Assembly: GCF_001461035.1 (NCBI RefSeq)
Contig: NZ_LNAM01000002.1
Span: 1 to 64,000, forward strand
DNA length: 64,000 nucleotides
Reading direction: 5' to 3'
Source of the DNA: Acetivibrio ethanolgignens
GTDB lineage: Bacteria; Bacillota; Clostridia; Lachnospirales; Lachnospiraceae
The notes under the pieces are model-generated. The model ran no database searches and was not told the DNA's origin. It saw nothing but the letters and a program-made list of their open reading frames with translations. Positions 1 through 8,427 of this stretch are shown in pieces. Every line of letters starts with the position of its first letter. The stretch's first letter is position 1. Position numbers and translations under genes: made by a program.

Positions 1-115
1 TAAGGGAAATCCAACTTAAAAACAACGATTTTTTTGTCTTAATTTATGGGTTCATTATACTTCATTGTACTGACGCTAATTTACTTAATGATTATTTCAT
101 TAGATTAGATCAACT

Positions 116-946
116 TTATCTGTTTTTATACCAAACAAAATGGTCAAACTTTCTCTTTCTATGGTTCACGGTTATACCACACTCATCGAGCTTTTTCGTA
201 ATATAATCATTATATGCTTTGTAATTGAAACTATCCTGCCATTTCTGAATTTGCCCTTTTGTAATGTCATCAAAATAGCGTGGCAGATATTCTTTAAGAA
301 CTGTATCTAAAATCGAATAATCGTCTCTTCCATAAAGATTTCTATTATGATAACAGCAATACTTTGAGGCAAATGAAAAAAGATTTATTTTTCCATTACT
401 TCTTGCAATTTCATTTACAACCTCAGGATCTCCATCAGCTATCCTCTCATCAATATACGGAATTGCAGCTATAATATTCGAAAGCTCCACCATGCTGATT
501 TTACTCTTATGCTGTGACAAATGAGTTGAATTTGTGATATCTATCAGCCCCACTTTCATGGCTACAATATCAGGATCCGTATTCTTAGGAAACTTCCGGA
601 GACATCTGGTGATTAGTTCATTCTCCGGACCATAATTATCTGTACCTTGAACCAACGTTTCAGCTTCTTCCATTGCCTCGTTTGTAATAATATCACCAGA
701 AACATCTCGATACCCCTTTGTGCTTTTTTGAGATTTTTCAGGAATTATTATTTCGGTTCCAGATAAAGAATAATATGATGGATTACTTCCTGTTCTTAGC
801 ACAGCCCCATTTTTCACAAGACCTATCAACGTAGCATATATATTCGGTCCATGATTTTTGTCTCCATATATAGCTTCCGCTAAAGCACCTTGAGTCATTG
901 TCCCATTTGTTTTCAGCATATTTACAATCGTTTCTTTTTGACTCAT
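116..946 (-). CDS. Uncharacterized protein with N-terminal winged-helix-like segment
   Basis: 276 residues. I do not recognise the family. Residues about 1-60 look like a winged helix: a helical opening, then a short helix-turn-helix-like stretch (TQGALAEAIYGD) and a hydrophobic wing ending in YYSLSG. Residues about 100-276 form a mostly alpha-helical domain with several Asp/Arg pairs and no catalytic signature I can name. It is the last gene of the minus-strand series and starts 31 bp after the macro-domain gene stops, so it is probably cotranscribed. A DNA-binding or regulatory role is inference. The 115 bp beyond its stop codon hold nothing I can identify. Confidence 0.7.
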   Translation of the reverse strand: MSQKETIVNMLKTNGTMTQGALAEAIYGDKNHGPNIYATLIGLVKNGAVLRTGSNPSYYSLSGTEIIIPEKSQKSTKGYRDVSGDIITNEAMEEAETLVQGTDNYGPENELITRCLRKFPKNTDPDIVAMKVGLIDITNSTHLSQHKSKISMVELSNIIAAIPYIDERIADGDPEVVNEIARSNGKINLFSFASKYCCYHNRNLYGRDDYSILDTVLKEYLPRYFDDITKGQIQKWQDSFNYKAYNDYITKKLDECGITVNHRKRKFDHFVWYKNR

Positions 947-977
947 ACCCTATTTCCTTTTTCTATCCCACTTTTCA

Positions 978-2048
978 TTATACACCCAGTATCTCATTCG
1001 TATATTTGAACAGCGTCACATTCAGCTGCATGATATCATACTGCTTATCAATAATTGCTTTCTGCACAATCAGATCCCCCTTGCTGCTCGGACTGAAAGC
1101 CCAGTCTGCTCTTGCAAGCAGGTCCTTTGACTGCTCCAGGTCAAGTTCCAGTGCAATGCAGAGAGCCATTACTGTCTTCTTTTTGGGGTGATAATTCATG
1201 TCGCACTGAATCTTTGAAAAATGCTTTCTGTCAAGATTTGCTCTCTTCCAGACATCCTTATTATCCAAATGTGAAGCATCTATCAGCTCAAATAATTTGT
1301 CATGAAAAGAAGCTCCCATATTCGCAAGCTGATCTTCCAGAGACATATCAGCAGACAGCATACATGGTTCTGCCACCGCTTGGCTTTCATCATCAAAAGG
1401 ATACGTGTCTTCTATCTGGTTCTTTTGGAGCATTTCTTCATAGAAATCTTCTTCTGACAGTTCCCTGACTTGGGCACTTCTTATACTTCGTACCGGATAC
1501 TCCCTTTTATGACTATCTCTAACATAATTTGCATCTATGTACGAATCAATTTCTCCTACGATCTGACCGGAAAGTTGAAAAGATTTTTTGTCAAACACCA
1601 CAAGAATAATCTGCATATCATTTTCCAAAAGAAACTCGCTGAAAACAGATACAGCTACCTGCAATGCCTTGTCTTTTGGAAAACCATATACTCCGGTTGA
1701 TATCAAAGGAAATGCAATGCTCTCACATTTTAACTCCAATGCTTTCTGTAAGGATTTCTTGTAGCAGCTCTCCAGAATATCAAATTCGTGATGATCACCG
1801 TCCTCCCATACCGGACCAACTGTATGTATAATGTACTTCGCATTCAGGTTATAAGCTCCGGTAACAGCAACATCTCCCCTTGCAATTTTTCCAATCCTGA
1901 TTCTCTCCGCAAGAAGCTGCTCCTTCCCGGCCGCTTCATAGATAGCCAGATCTGTGCCACTGGCACATATTGGATTTGGATTTGCTGTATTTACAATGGC
2001 ATCCGCTTTTACCTTTGTTATGTCATTACGGACAATCTTAAATGGCAT
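978..2048 (-). CDS. Macro-domain protein with C-terminal helical domain
   Basis: 356 residues. Residues 1-170 are a macro (Appr-1''-p processing) domain: the start matches DITKVKADAIVNTANP, then a Gly-rich GDVAVTGAYNL stretch and PLISTGVYGFP, the usual ADP-ribose binding loops. Family members bind or hydrolyse ADP-ribose, O-acetyl-ADP-ribose or ADP-ribosylated protein or DNA. Residues about 235-356 form a separate helical domain whose DRKHFSKIQCDMNYHPKKKTV-like stretch resembles a Cro/XRE fold, possibly a regulatory or nucleic-acid-binding module. No ADP-ribosyltransferase partner (DarT) is visible, so an antitoxin role is not supported. It lies 39 bp downstream of the glycosylase-like gene, apparently in one operon. 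Confidence 0.85.
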   Translation of the reverse strand: MPFKIVRNDITKVKADAIVNTANPNPICASGTDLAIYEAAGKEQLLAERIRIGKIARGDVAVTGAYNLNAKYIIHTVGPVWEDGDHHEFDILESCYKKSLQKALELKCESIAFPLISTGVYGFPKDKALQVAVSVFSEFLLENDMQIILVVFDKKSFQLSGQIVGEIDSYIDANYVRDSHKREYPVRSIRSAQVRELSEEDFYEEMLQKNQIEDTYPFDDESQAVAEPCMLSADMSLEDQLANMGASFHDKLFELIDASHLDNKDVWKRANLDRKHFSKIQCDMNYHPKKKTVMALCIALELDLEQSKDLLARADWAFSPSSKGDLIVQKAIIDKQYDIMQLNVTLFKYTNEILGV

Positions 2049-2087
2049 CGTGGCACCTCCCTCTCTGTCTATGCATTCCTTGTACTA

Positions 2088-2843
2088 TTACTTTCTTATT
2101 CGCATCCAATCTTTTTCAACATTGCTACTGCCGCGGTTTCGGGTGCCCCAATAACCCGGGTGCGCCACCGGGTATATATACGTATCACCATATTGATAAG
2201 GAGATCCATCTCCTATCAGCTCAGAAAAATTATTACAGCTAAATTTGGCATCCATCAATGTTCGTATCATTACAACAGACGTATCCAGGCCTAAGCATAT
2301 GATATTCTCCGGTTGAAGGATATCTACCAGTTCCTTCATTTCCTGAGAGTCATTTTCCAAAACTCTCCTTGTCATATTTCCCGAATAATTGCCTTTCCGA
2401 TAACCCAAGTTACAATTACAGAAAAATAAACCTGAATAACGATTTTTATGGATATCCGGCTTTCCAATTAGTGAAAAGTACTTTATTAGGTTGAAATCTG
2501 TTTGCGAATCCTTTGCTGAAAGATCCACATGCTTATGAAACATCACATCATTACCCTTGTTCATTTCACGTACATTGGCAATCGTTCCCTTAGCCTCCTC
2601 TTTCTCTGGCGGCCCAAAATCCTGTCCTATCAACATATATTTAATATGTGGAGTATGCTTTGCATATCCCCAACCCTGCCAATATGTCCATAAATTGATT
2701 TCTTGGCATAAATCTTCTCCGGGAAGTAAATCACACCATCCCAGTTCCAACTTATCTGTGCATACCGGATGATTGCGATATTTCTGTTTTACCCTTTCCA
2801 CCAATTCCGCATATTTTCTTGATTTGTATTCATCCATCACCAA
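2088..2843 (-). CDS. Uracil-DNA-glycosylase-superfamily-like protein
   Basis: 251 residues. Two short motifs support a UDG fold: LIGQDFGPP near residue 69, matching the glycosylase motif GQDPYP-like loop, and HPGYWG near the C-terminus, matching the substrate-binding HPS/HPG loop. A conserved-looking GLFFCNCNLGYRKG segment sits between them. Family members remove uracil or other modified bases from DNA, but the Asp in GQDFGP is followed by Phe rather than Pro-Tyr, so the real substrate is uncertain. The start lies 5 bp after the flavodoxin stop, so the genes are translationally close. A role in recognising modified phage DNA is inference only. Confidence 0.65.
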   Translation of the reverse strand: MVMDEYKSRKYAELVERVKQKYRNHPVCTDKLELGWCDLLPGEDLCQEINLWTYWQGWGYAKHTPHIKYMLIGQDFGPPEKEEAKGTIANVREMNKGNDVMFHKHVDLSAKDSQTDFNLIKYFSLIGKPDIHKNRYSGLFFCNCNLGYRKGNYSGNMTRRVLENDSQEMKELVDILQPENIICLGLDTSVVMIRTLMDAKFSCNNFSELIGDGSPYQYGDTYIYPVAHPGYWGTRNRGSSNVEKDWMRIRK

Positions 2844-2848
2844 TACCT

Positions 2849-3286
2849 TTATTTCGTAATTCCCTTATAAAATTCAACTGCTGCCGTCAAATCCTTTTCA
2901 TCCGGGTGTCCCTTTGCAATTCCTCCAACAAGCTTAAAAGGACCGTATGTATCATATCCTTTACAAGAAAACTTTCCAATGAGATCAGCATGTTTACCCT
3001 CAAGAATCGTCTCTATAGACTGAAATGCTGCACTTCCACCATGTGTGCAAATTAAGAATACCTTCTTTTCCTGTGGCAGATTAACAGCTGCGAAATTAAG
3101 CACTGCCTGATGAAATTTGCCATAATAAATTCCTGATGCAAATCCTATCGCATCGTATTCGGTAAGATCCTTTTCTTTCACCTGCGTGGCATCAACCAGA
3201 TCAACGTTTTGGTCTTTGGCTATCTCATCCACAATTTTCTTCGTATTTCCATGATGCACAGATGCATACACTATAGCTGTTTTCAA
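2849..3286 (-). CDS. Flavodoxin-family protein
   Basis: 145 residues, the usual size for a flavodoxin-like domain. The N-terminus has an FMN phosphate-binding loop (ASVHHGNTKKI), a flavin-stacking region (FASGIYYGKFH) and a late loop (ICTHGGSA), all typical of the family. It should act as a soluble cytoplasmic FMN electron carrier or a small NAD(P)H:quinone-type reductase. Its place between a tandem-repeat protein and a glycosylase-like gene gives no clear substrate. It starts about 130 bp after the repeat-protein stop codon. Confidence 0.8.
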   Translation of the reverse strand: MKTAIVYASVHHGNTKKIVDEIAKDQNVDLVDATQVKEKDLTEYDAIGFASGIYYGKFHQAVLNFAAVNLPQEKKVFLICTHGGSAAFQSIETILEGKHADLIGKFSCKGYDTYGPFKLVGGIAKGHPDEKDLTAAVEFYKGITK

Positions 3287-3412
3287 ATAATTTGTCCTCC
3301 GATTTCTACCTCGTGTGTGTTAATCTAAGTATTCTTCGTATGGTTCTAATGCTCTGGACGCATATTCCAGAGTTCGCGGAATACTGTCTGCTTTCTTCAG
3401 GACTTCAAAGTC

Positions 3413-4648
3413 TTATAACAGTTTCTGAAGTTCACGCCGAATATTCTCCACCTGCTTAATCGCTCTTGCAATTCTTTTTTGTGCTTTATCAATCTGTAAA
3501 TGCGTTAGTGCATCAAACATTCCGTCATCTACCCACATATCAATCGCAGTCGCCAAACGGCCGTATTTTAATTGCACGCTTCTTTTCTTCTGCAATACTC
3601 GTAGCTCCGTATTCAAACTATCCAATGCATTCTGCGCTTGCTGCATATCCACATCCGATTCAGAAAGTGCGGAATACTTCATTAAGGATGTGAAAAATCC
3701 CTTGGTCATCATATCCAAAACACTGGCAGTACTGCTGTCATTCATTGATCTTTGTGCCTGCACTAAGCAATCCAAAGCGTAGTCTGCAGCATCTATCGCA
3801 CTTTGTATTTCATATTCCAAGTCTTGTTGTTCTGTCGCTTCTTCGTCTTCATCCTCTTCTTCCCGCAAATCCTCCGGAAGTCTCAGATTCTGCTCTTTTG
3901 CAACCTGTATAATAATATCGTCGCTGACATTGCCATACAGTTCTTCCAGCGATTCCTCCGTCAGCAATAATTTGGATAAAAGCACAGCCTGTTTGACCGT
4001 ATCTTCATTACAAATCCCGGCCAGTTCCACCAAATTCTCATCTCTAAACCGCACACCTGCATCCAATACCCTTGTAACAAATCGGCTTGCCTCATATTCG
4101 TCATCCCAGAATAATTCCTGCACAACTTCCAAGACTTCATCATCACTTCCAAAATCCGTAACTGCTTGCAAACGTGCCTTTGCATATTCCGGTTTCCAAT
4201 CATAAAAAGCATCGTAAAATCTGCTCCATGAAATCGGCGTACCGGCATCAGGACATAGCTCCTCTTCATACTCATCAGCTATATCCGCCGGAGCAGATAT
4301 CTTATATCGCTTCGCCAATTCAATAATGAGTTCATCATCAATACTACCGTACAGGTCCTCTAAATCCTGCGCAGTAAACGCATCCGCAGATTGATACAAT
4401 GCTTTCTTAAAACTATCCACTGCACACAGTCCGTCGATATCTGCGAGATTCTCTCCGGAAAACTTCACACCATGCTGCAAGGCTCTGTTTAAGAGTCTGG
4501 TAGCCCCTTTCTCGTCCTCAAAGGCGATGATATTAAGTGCGTCGACAATCTCATCCGGGTCCCCCATATCCTCCAAAGATGATATCTTGCTTACGGCAGT
4601 GCTTACAGACCAGTCATTTATTTTTTCATAATAGTCGGACCAACGCAA
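3413..4648 (-). CDS. Tandem-repeat acidic protein, possibly cut short by an in-frame stop
   Basis: 411 residues, family not recognised. Residues 1-130 and about 138-265 are an internal duplication: each starts with W-S-x-[FY]-Y and DW, contains GDPDE/GSDDE followed by a long helix, and ends with ED/EELYG..DD.[IL]I. A very acidic linker (EEEDEDEEATEQQ) follows, then a coiled, Gln/Arg-rich helical C-terminus ending in LQKLL. The TAA stop is followed in the same frame by 30 further sense codons to a second TAA at 3320-3322, so the frame may once have been longer. A role as a scaffold or effector is only inference. Confidence 0.7.
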   Translation of the reverse strand: MRWSDYYEKINDWSVSTAVSKISSLEDMGDPDEIVDALNIIAFEDEKGATRLLNRALQHGVKFSGENLADIDGLCAVDSFKKALYQSADAFTAQDLEDLYGSIDDELIIELAKRYKISAPADIADEYEEELCPDAGTPISWSRFYDAFYDWKPEYAKARLQAVTDFGSDDEVLEVVQELFWDDEYEASRFVTRVLDAGVRFRDENLVELAGICNEDTVKQAVLLSKLLLTEESLEELYGNVSDDIIIQVAKEQNLRLPEDLREEEDEDEEATEQQDLEYEIQSAIDAADYALDCLVQAQRSMNDSSTASVLDMMTKGFFTSLMKYSALSESDVDMQQAQNALDSLNTELRVLQKKRSVQLKYGRLATAIDMWVDDGMFDALTHLQIDKAQKRIARAIKQVENIRRELQKLL

Positions 4649-4695
4649 GTAAACACCTGCCTTTCAGAAGCCCCTGGTACATCTATTAGCCCCTT

Positions 4696-5253
4696 CTATT
4701 TAAGTCTCTGCATAATCTGACTACCTTCTTCTTTTAACCACTTAACCATATCTCTATAATCTGGAAGCACCTTCTCAACCTCAATCCAAAATGCTTTAGA
4801 ATGATTCATTTCTTTTCTATGGCACAATTCATGCACTACAACATAATCCAGTACTTCCGAAGGCACCAACATTAAAAGACAATTAAAGTTCAAATTACCT
4901 TTACTACTACAACTGCCCCACCTGGTCTTCTGATTCCGGATTGTTATTCGTCCATACGTGACTCCGATTCGTTTTGCAAAGTATTCTACTCTCCTCGGTA
5001 TAATGTCAAGTGCCTTGTCTGCAAGTGTCGTAAGTTCCTCATGCGTCAATTTTTCCGAGGTTTCCGCTTCGTACTTTTCCTTTTTCTTCTTTATTTCTTC
5101 AACATGCTTACATATCCAAGCTTCCTTCTCTTCGATAAATCGATCAATGTCTTTCTTTGAAGCAAGTCGAGGAGCTCTTACTGTAACACTCAGATCCGAA
5201 TTCACCTGGATAGCCACAGTTTTTCTATTTGACCTAATTACCGTAACCTCCAT
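4696..5253 (-). CDS. YgjP/SprT-like zinc metallopeptidase (M48-type)
   Basis: 185 residues. The C-terminal half has the zinc-metallopeptidase motif VVHELCHRKEMNHSKAFW (HExxH with a downstream His), and the upstream GSCSSKGNLNFN segment is typical of YgjP-like (DUF45) proteins. These are cytoplasmic proteins often found near type I restriction or other defence genes. The start lies 11 bp after the NUDIX gene stop, so it belongs to the same transcription unit. The proteolytic substrate is unknown. Confidence 0.85.
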   Translation of the reverse strand: MEVTVIRSNRKTVAIQVNSDLSVTVRAPRLASKKDIDRFIEEKEAWICKHVEEIKKKKEKYEAETSEKLTHEELTTLADKALDIIPRRVEYFAKRIGVTYGRITIRNQKTRWGSCSSKGNLNFNCLLMLVPSEVLDYVVVHELCHRKEMNHSKAFWIEVEKVLPDYRDMVKWLKEEGSQIMQRLK

Positions 5254-5264
5254 GAGAAACCTCC

Positions 5265-5651
5265 CTATAATTTCATTCTTATTTTTTCAATCAAGGCCAC
5301 ATCTGCTGGTAGCCATTCCACGCTATAAAGTGATTCTTTATCAAGCCACCTTGCAGACTCATGTTCTTTTAGCACAAGATCACCCCTAACAACATCACAC
5401 CAAAAGCAATCCATGGAAAGATGAAACGCAGGATAGTCATACTCTATTGTGTCAATCAATTCTCCCACAGCTATTTCTGTTTCCAATTCTTCTAATATCT
5501 CTCTTTTCAAAGCGTTCTCTGGTGTCTCTCCCTCTTCTATCTTTCCTCCAGGGAATTCCCAGCCACCTTTGAAGTCACCATATCCACGCTGCGTAGCAAA
5601 TACTTTGCCATCTGCATATATTACCGCAGCCACCACTCTGATTGTTTTCAT
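5265..5651 (-). CDS. NUDIX (MutT-like) nucleoside triphosphate pyrophosphohydrolase
   Basis: 128 residues, the length of MutT-type enzymes. The Nudix box spans residues about 34-56: GGKIEEGE, then RE.LEEL with the catalytic Arg-Glu-x-x-Glu-Glu present. The final Gly of the consensus is replaced. An AAVIYADGKVFATQRG opening strand is typical of the 8-oxo-dGTP/5-methyl-dCTP pyrophosphohydrolase branch. It starts only 3 bp after the DUF3427 helicase stop. I recall MutT-like genes being common neighbours of PLD/DUF3427 helicases, so a joint function is likely but unproven. Confidence 0.88.
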   Translation of the reverse strand: MKTIRVVAAVIYADGKVFATQRGYGDFKGGWEFPGGKIEEGETPENALKREILEELETEIAVGELIDTIEYDYPAFHLSMDCFWCDVVRGDLVLKEHESARWLDKESLYSVEWLPADVALIEKIRMKL

Positions 5652-5654
5652 GTT

Positions 5655-8414
5655 CTATTCCTTTGTTAATCTAAAATCGTATTGCAGATACTCCGGTAAT
5701 GCGTTTTCCATATAAATATCAAACAGGTAAGTTCCGTTTCCACTATTTGTCTTGCGTGGATTGGTTAACTTTCCCTTACCAACATAAGTAAATGGTAGAA
5801 CAAGTCCATTCTCCGTGGTAACCTTTCGGATGAATACATGTGTAAAACTACTTTCATTAAGTTTCTTCAAATCTGCTTCTGGCAAATCTACCATAGATTC
5901 CCATTGGAAAATATTTTCTTCCAAGAACTTGTTCTTATAATTTAACCTATCTTCCTCATCAAGATCTTTTTTTAGAGACGCAAATATCACAACATAATTA
6001 TCATAATAGTAAGTACCTTTCTGATTATTTCCTGGATTCTTTAATAACTTTAGCTGCACCTGATCCATTCGGTAGTTCTGCCAAAGCTTAAAGCCTGTCT
6101 CGTCCCCGTTATCTATCACATAGCGAACCAAACCGTACTCGATCAAATCCAAAATATATTCTACGAACTGATCGTCCGGTTCCACATCAAGGCGTAGCAT
6201 CTCCCCATCCTGCTTCACAATCTTAAGATAAGTAAGTACATGCTCCAACTCTTCCTGCTTAAAAGCAGCTATTACCTCTTCCAGATGATCTCTTACTTCA
6301 CTATAGGTCCTCGCTCCATCAAGTAAGAACTTCACAATATGATACTCATGCGTCCTGACAAGAGGCAAAAATCCGGACAAATAATTTGCAAACTCTACCT
6401 GTCTCTCAGTGAAAATCGGAAGGTTCTCCTCCCCGATACTTTTTAGGAAATTGTAATAACTGCAATTCTTCTTGCCCTGAGTCTTAACGCTCATAAATCG
6501 GATCAGATCCGGAGCACAATCATTATTGATATAATCTACGTGTCGTGGATAGAATTCTGCTCCAATATATTTCTTAAAGTTAAAATAATCCTGTTTCAAA
6601 TACTTAATCGCATTGAAGTTCTCTTTATCGATATATTCCAGAATCTCTTCTTTACTGAGATCATCTATATGTATTTCTATACCATATTCAGCAAGGCCAA
6701 GTGCAGTAAAATCATCCTTCACCAAAGATGCCATCAATCGCTTTTCCATAACAAAGTTTTCTGACAAAGAACCAAGCGCAAAGGCAATCTGCACACTTCT
6801 TTTGTAACTGTTTCCAATGAAATCAAGTACAGTAACATAGTCCTTATTTGTATATTTACGCAGACCACGCCCTAACTGCTGGATAAAAATAGTTGTGGAT
6901 TCAGTAGGTCTTAAAAACAAAACCATATTTACACCGGGAATATCCACACCTTCATTCAGAATATCAACCGTAAATAAAATCTCTAATGAGTGTGAGTCAT
7001 TTTGCAAATCATTATAAGCACGCACGCGCTCTCCAATATCATTACGCCCGGTGAGATAAGCGGTCTTGTATCTCTCGCCAAGTGCTTCACACATCATTCG
7101 TGCGTGTGTAACATTCCGGCAAAATGCAAGTGCTTTTAGTTTCCCTTGCGGACGATGTTTTTCTATCTGTTCTGCTATAAAATCGCAATGGTCTTCCTTT
7201 GCCATCTGCGCAATCATTCTGCGTTCTTCATTACCAGACAATCCATAATCAACAAGTTGATCTCTAATGCCATAGTATTTAAATGGGACAACCAAATCAT
7301 TCGCAATTGCATCACGAAGTCGAAGCTCATAAGGAACGTTATGGTCAAACAGTTCAAATACGTCCTGGTTGTCAAGACGCTCCGGTGTTGCCGTCAGTCC
7401 GAGCAGAAACTCCGGCTCAAAATATCCAATAATCTTTTTATAGGTTTCGGCTGTAGCATGATGGCATTCATCAATAATAATGTAGTCGAACTCACTCTTG
7501 GAGAACAACTCCAACGTATTGCTCATAGTAATATTGGTCGCAAACACAAAATCAGCATCAGATTCTTTACTGGTACCACTATAGATTCCATATGTCACAT
7601 TTTTGCCGAATATCTCCTGAAAAGTCTCCAGGGATTTTTTCAAAATAGATCCTTCATGAACAATATATAGCAATCTTTTTGGATTAAAATTCAGTGCATC
7701 GAATGCAGCGAGATAGGTTTTTCCACTACCTGCTGAAGCAATTGTAAGCGCCCGGTTTACACCGATTGCACGATATCTGTTAAGTTCCTTAAGAGCCTTT
7801 TTTTGCATGTAATTAGGTTTGATTTTAGAAGCAGATAAGTCATAATCCATATCCCAACGCTCTATAGCAAAATTAAGCTTTGTTGAATACTTATTAATTA
7901 ATTCAGCATCCAGACGTTCCGTTGCATCCCACTTTTCTTCAAATTCTCTCTTTGCGTCATCATACACTCCCGGTTCAAAACTATCTGACACAGATACATC
8001 CCATTCGATATTTTTTAAAAGCGCATACCTCGTAATGTTTGACGAACCAACTACCAGTTCCCTATGATCTTCAAATTCAAATAGGTAACCCTTTGAATGA
8101 TAGCCAAGAGTAGCATAACCTGTATCATGAAAATTTTCATAATCAAGATGACACTGAAAGTTAGGGCAACGTCCCATTAATGCAGAAAAACTTTTAAGTG
8201 ATTCAATATCTGTAAAATTTTGATATGTAGAGGTAATAATTCTGCCTTTGCATCCTCGCTCCACTGCTGCCTCAATATCTTTGAATAGCAAAACTAAGCC
8301 TGCCTTCTTGATAAAGCTAACCGAAAAATCGAAGGACTTGCAATGTCTCAAATCATCTTTTATTTTTTCAAGAAACGTGGTTTCTGTATAATTTGTCAAA
8401 AACTGATTTGGCAT
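5655..8414 (-). CDS. Phospholipase-D/SF2 helicase/DUF3427 protein
   Basis: 919 residues in three parts. Residues about 15-165 are a PLD-like domain with an HxK motif (HSKGYLF, about residue 105) followed by VGSSNIT. Residues about 205-590 are an SF2 helicase with Walker A ASAGSGKT (about 230), DECH box (about 319) and motif VI QQLGRGLRK (about 514). The C-terminal about 130 residues match DUF3427 (FQWESM region). PLD domains can cleave DNA phosphodiesters, so this is a candidate helicase-nuclease. It starts 13 bp after the 840-residue helicase ends. Its architecture is common in defence islands; whether it acts alone or with the NUDIX partner is open. Confidence 0.9.
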   Translation of the reverse strand: MPNQFLTNYTETTFLEKIKDDLRHCKSFDFSVSFIKKAGLVLLFKDIEAAVERGCKGRIITSTYQNFTDIESLKSFSALMGRCPNFQCHLDYENFHDTGYATLGYHSKGYLFEFEDHRELVVGSSNITRYALLKNIEWDVSVSDSFEPGVYDDAKREFEEKWDATERLDAELINKYSTKLNFAIERWDMDYDLSASKIKPNYMQKKALKELNRYRAIGVNRALTIASAGSGKTYLAAFDALNFNPKRLLYIVHEGSILKKSLETFQEIFGKNVTYGIYSGTSKESDADFVFATNITMSNTLELFSKSEFDYIIIDECHHATAETYKKIIGYFEPEFLLGLTATPERLDNQDVFELFDHNVPYELRLRDAIANDLVVPFKYYGIRDQLVDYGLSGNEERRMIAQMAKEDHCDFIAEQIEKHRPQGKLKALAFCRNVTHARMMCEALGERYKTAYLTGRNDIGERVRAYNDLQNDSHSLEILFTVDILNEGVDIPGVNMVLFLRPTESTTIFIQQLGRGLRKYTNKDYVTVLDFIGNSYKRSVQIAFALGSLSENFVMEKRLMASLVKDDFTALGLAEYGIEIHIDDLSKEEILEYIDKENFNAIKYLKQDYFNFKKYIGAEFYPRHVDYINNDCAPDLIRFMSVKTQGKKNCSYYNFLKSIGEENLPIFTERQVEFANYLSGFLPLVRTHEYHIVKFLLDGARTYSEVRDHLEEVIAAFKQEELEHVLTYLKIVKQDGEMLRLDVEPDDQFVEYILDLIEYGLVRYVIDNGDETGFKLWQNYRMDQVQLKLLKNPGNNQKGTYYYDNYVVIFASLKKDLDEEDRLNYKNKFLEENIFQWESMVDLPEADLKKLNESSFTHVFIRKVTTENGLVLPFTYVGKGKLTNPRKTNSGNGTYLFDIYMENALPEYLQYDFRLTKE

Positions 8415-8427
8415 GGATTATCCCTCC

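Noticed and set aside
898-1700. Plus-strand open frames over the macro and 276-residue genes
   Set aside because: They are antisense shadows with no family features or ribosome sites.
978-2048. DarG-type antitoxin of a DarTG pair
   Set aside because: A macro domain is present but no DarT-like ADP-ribosyltransferase gene lies beside it in the window.
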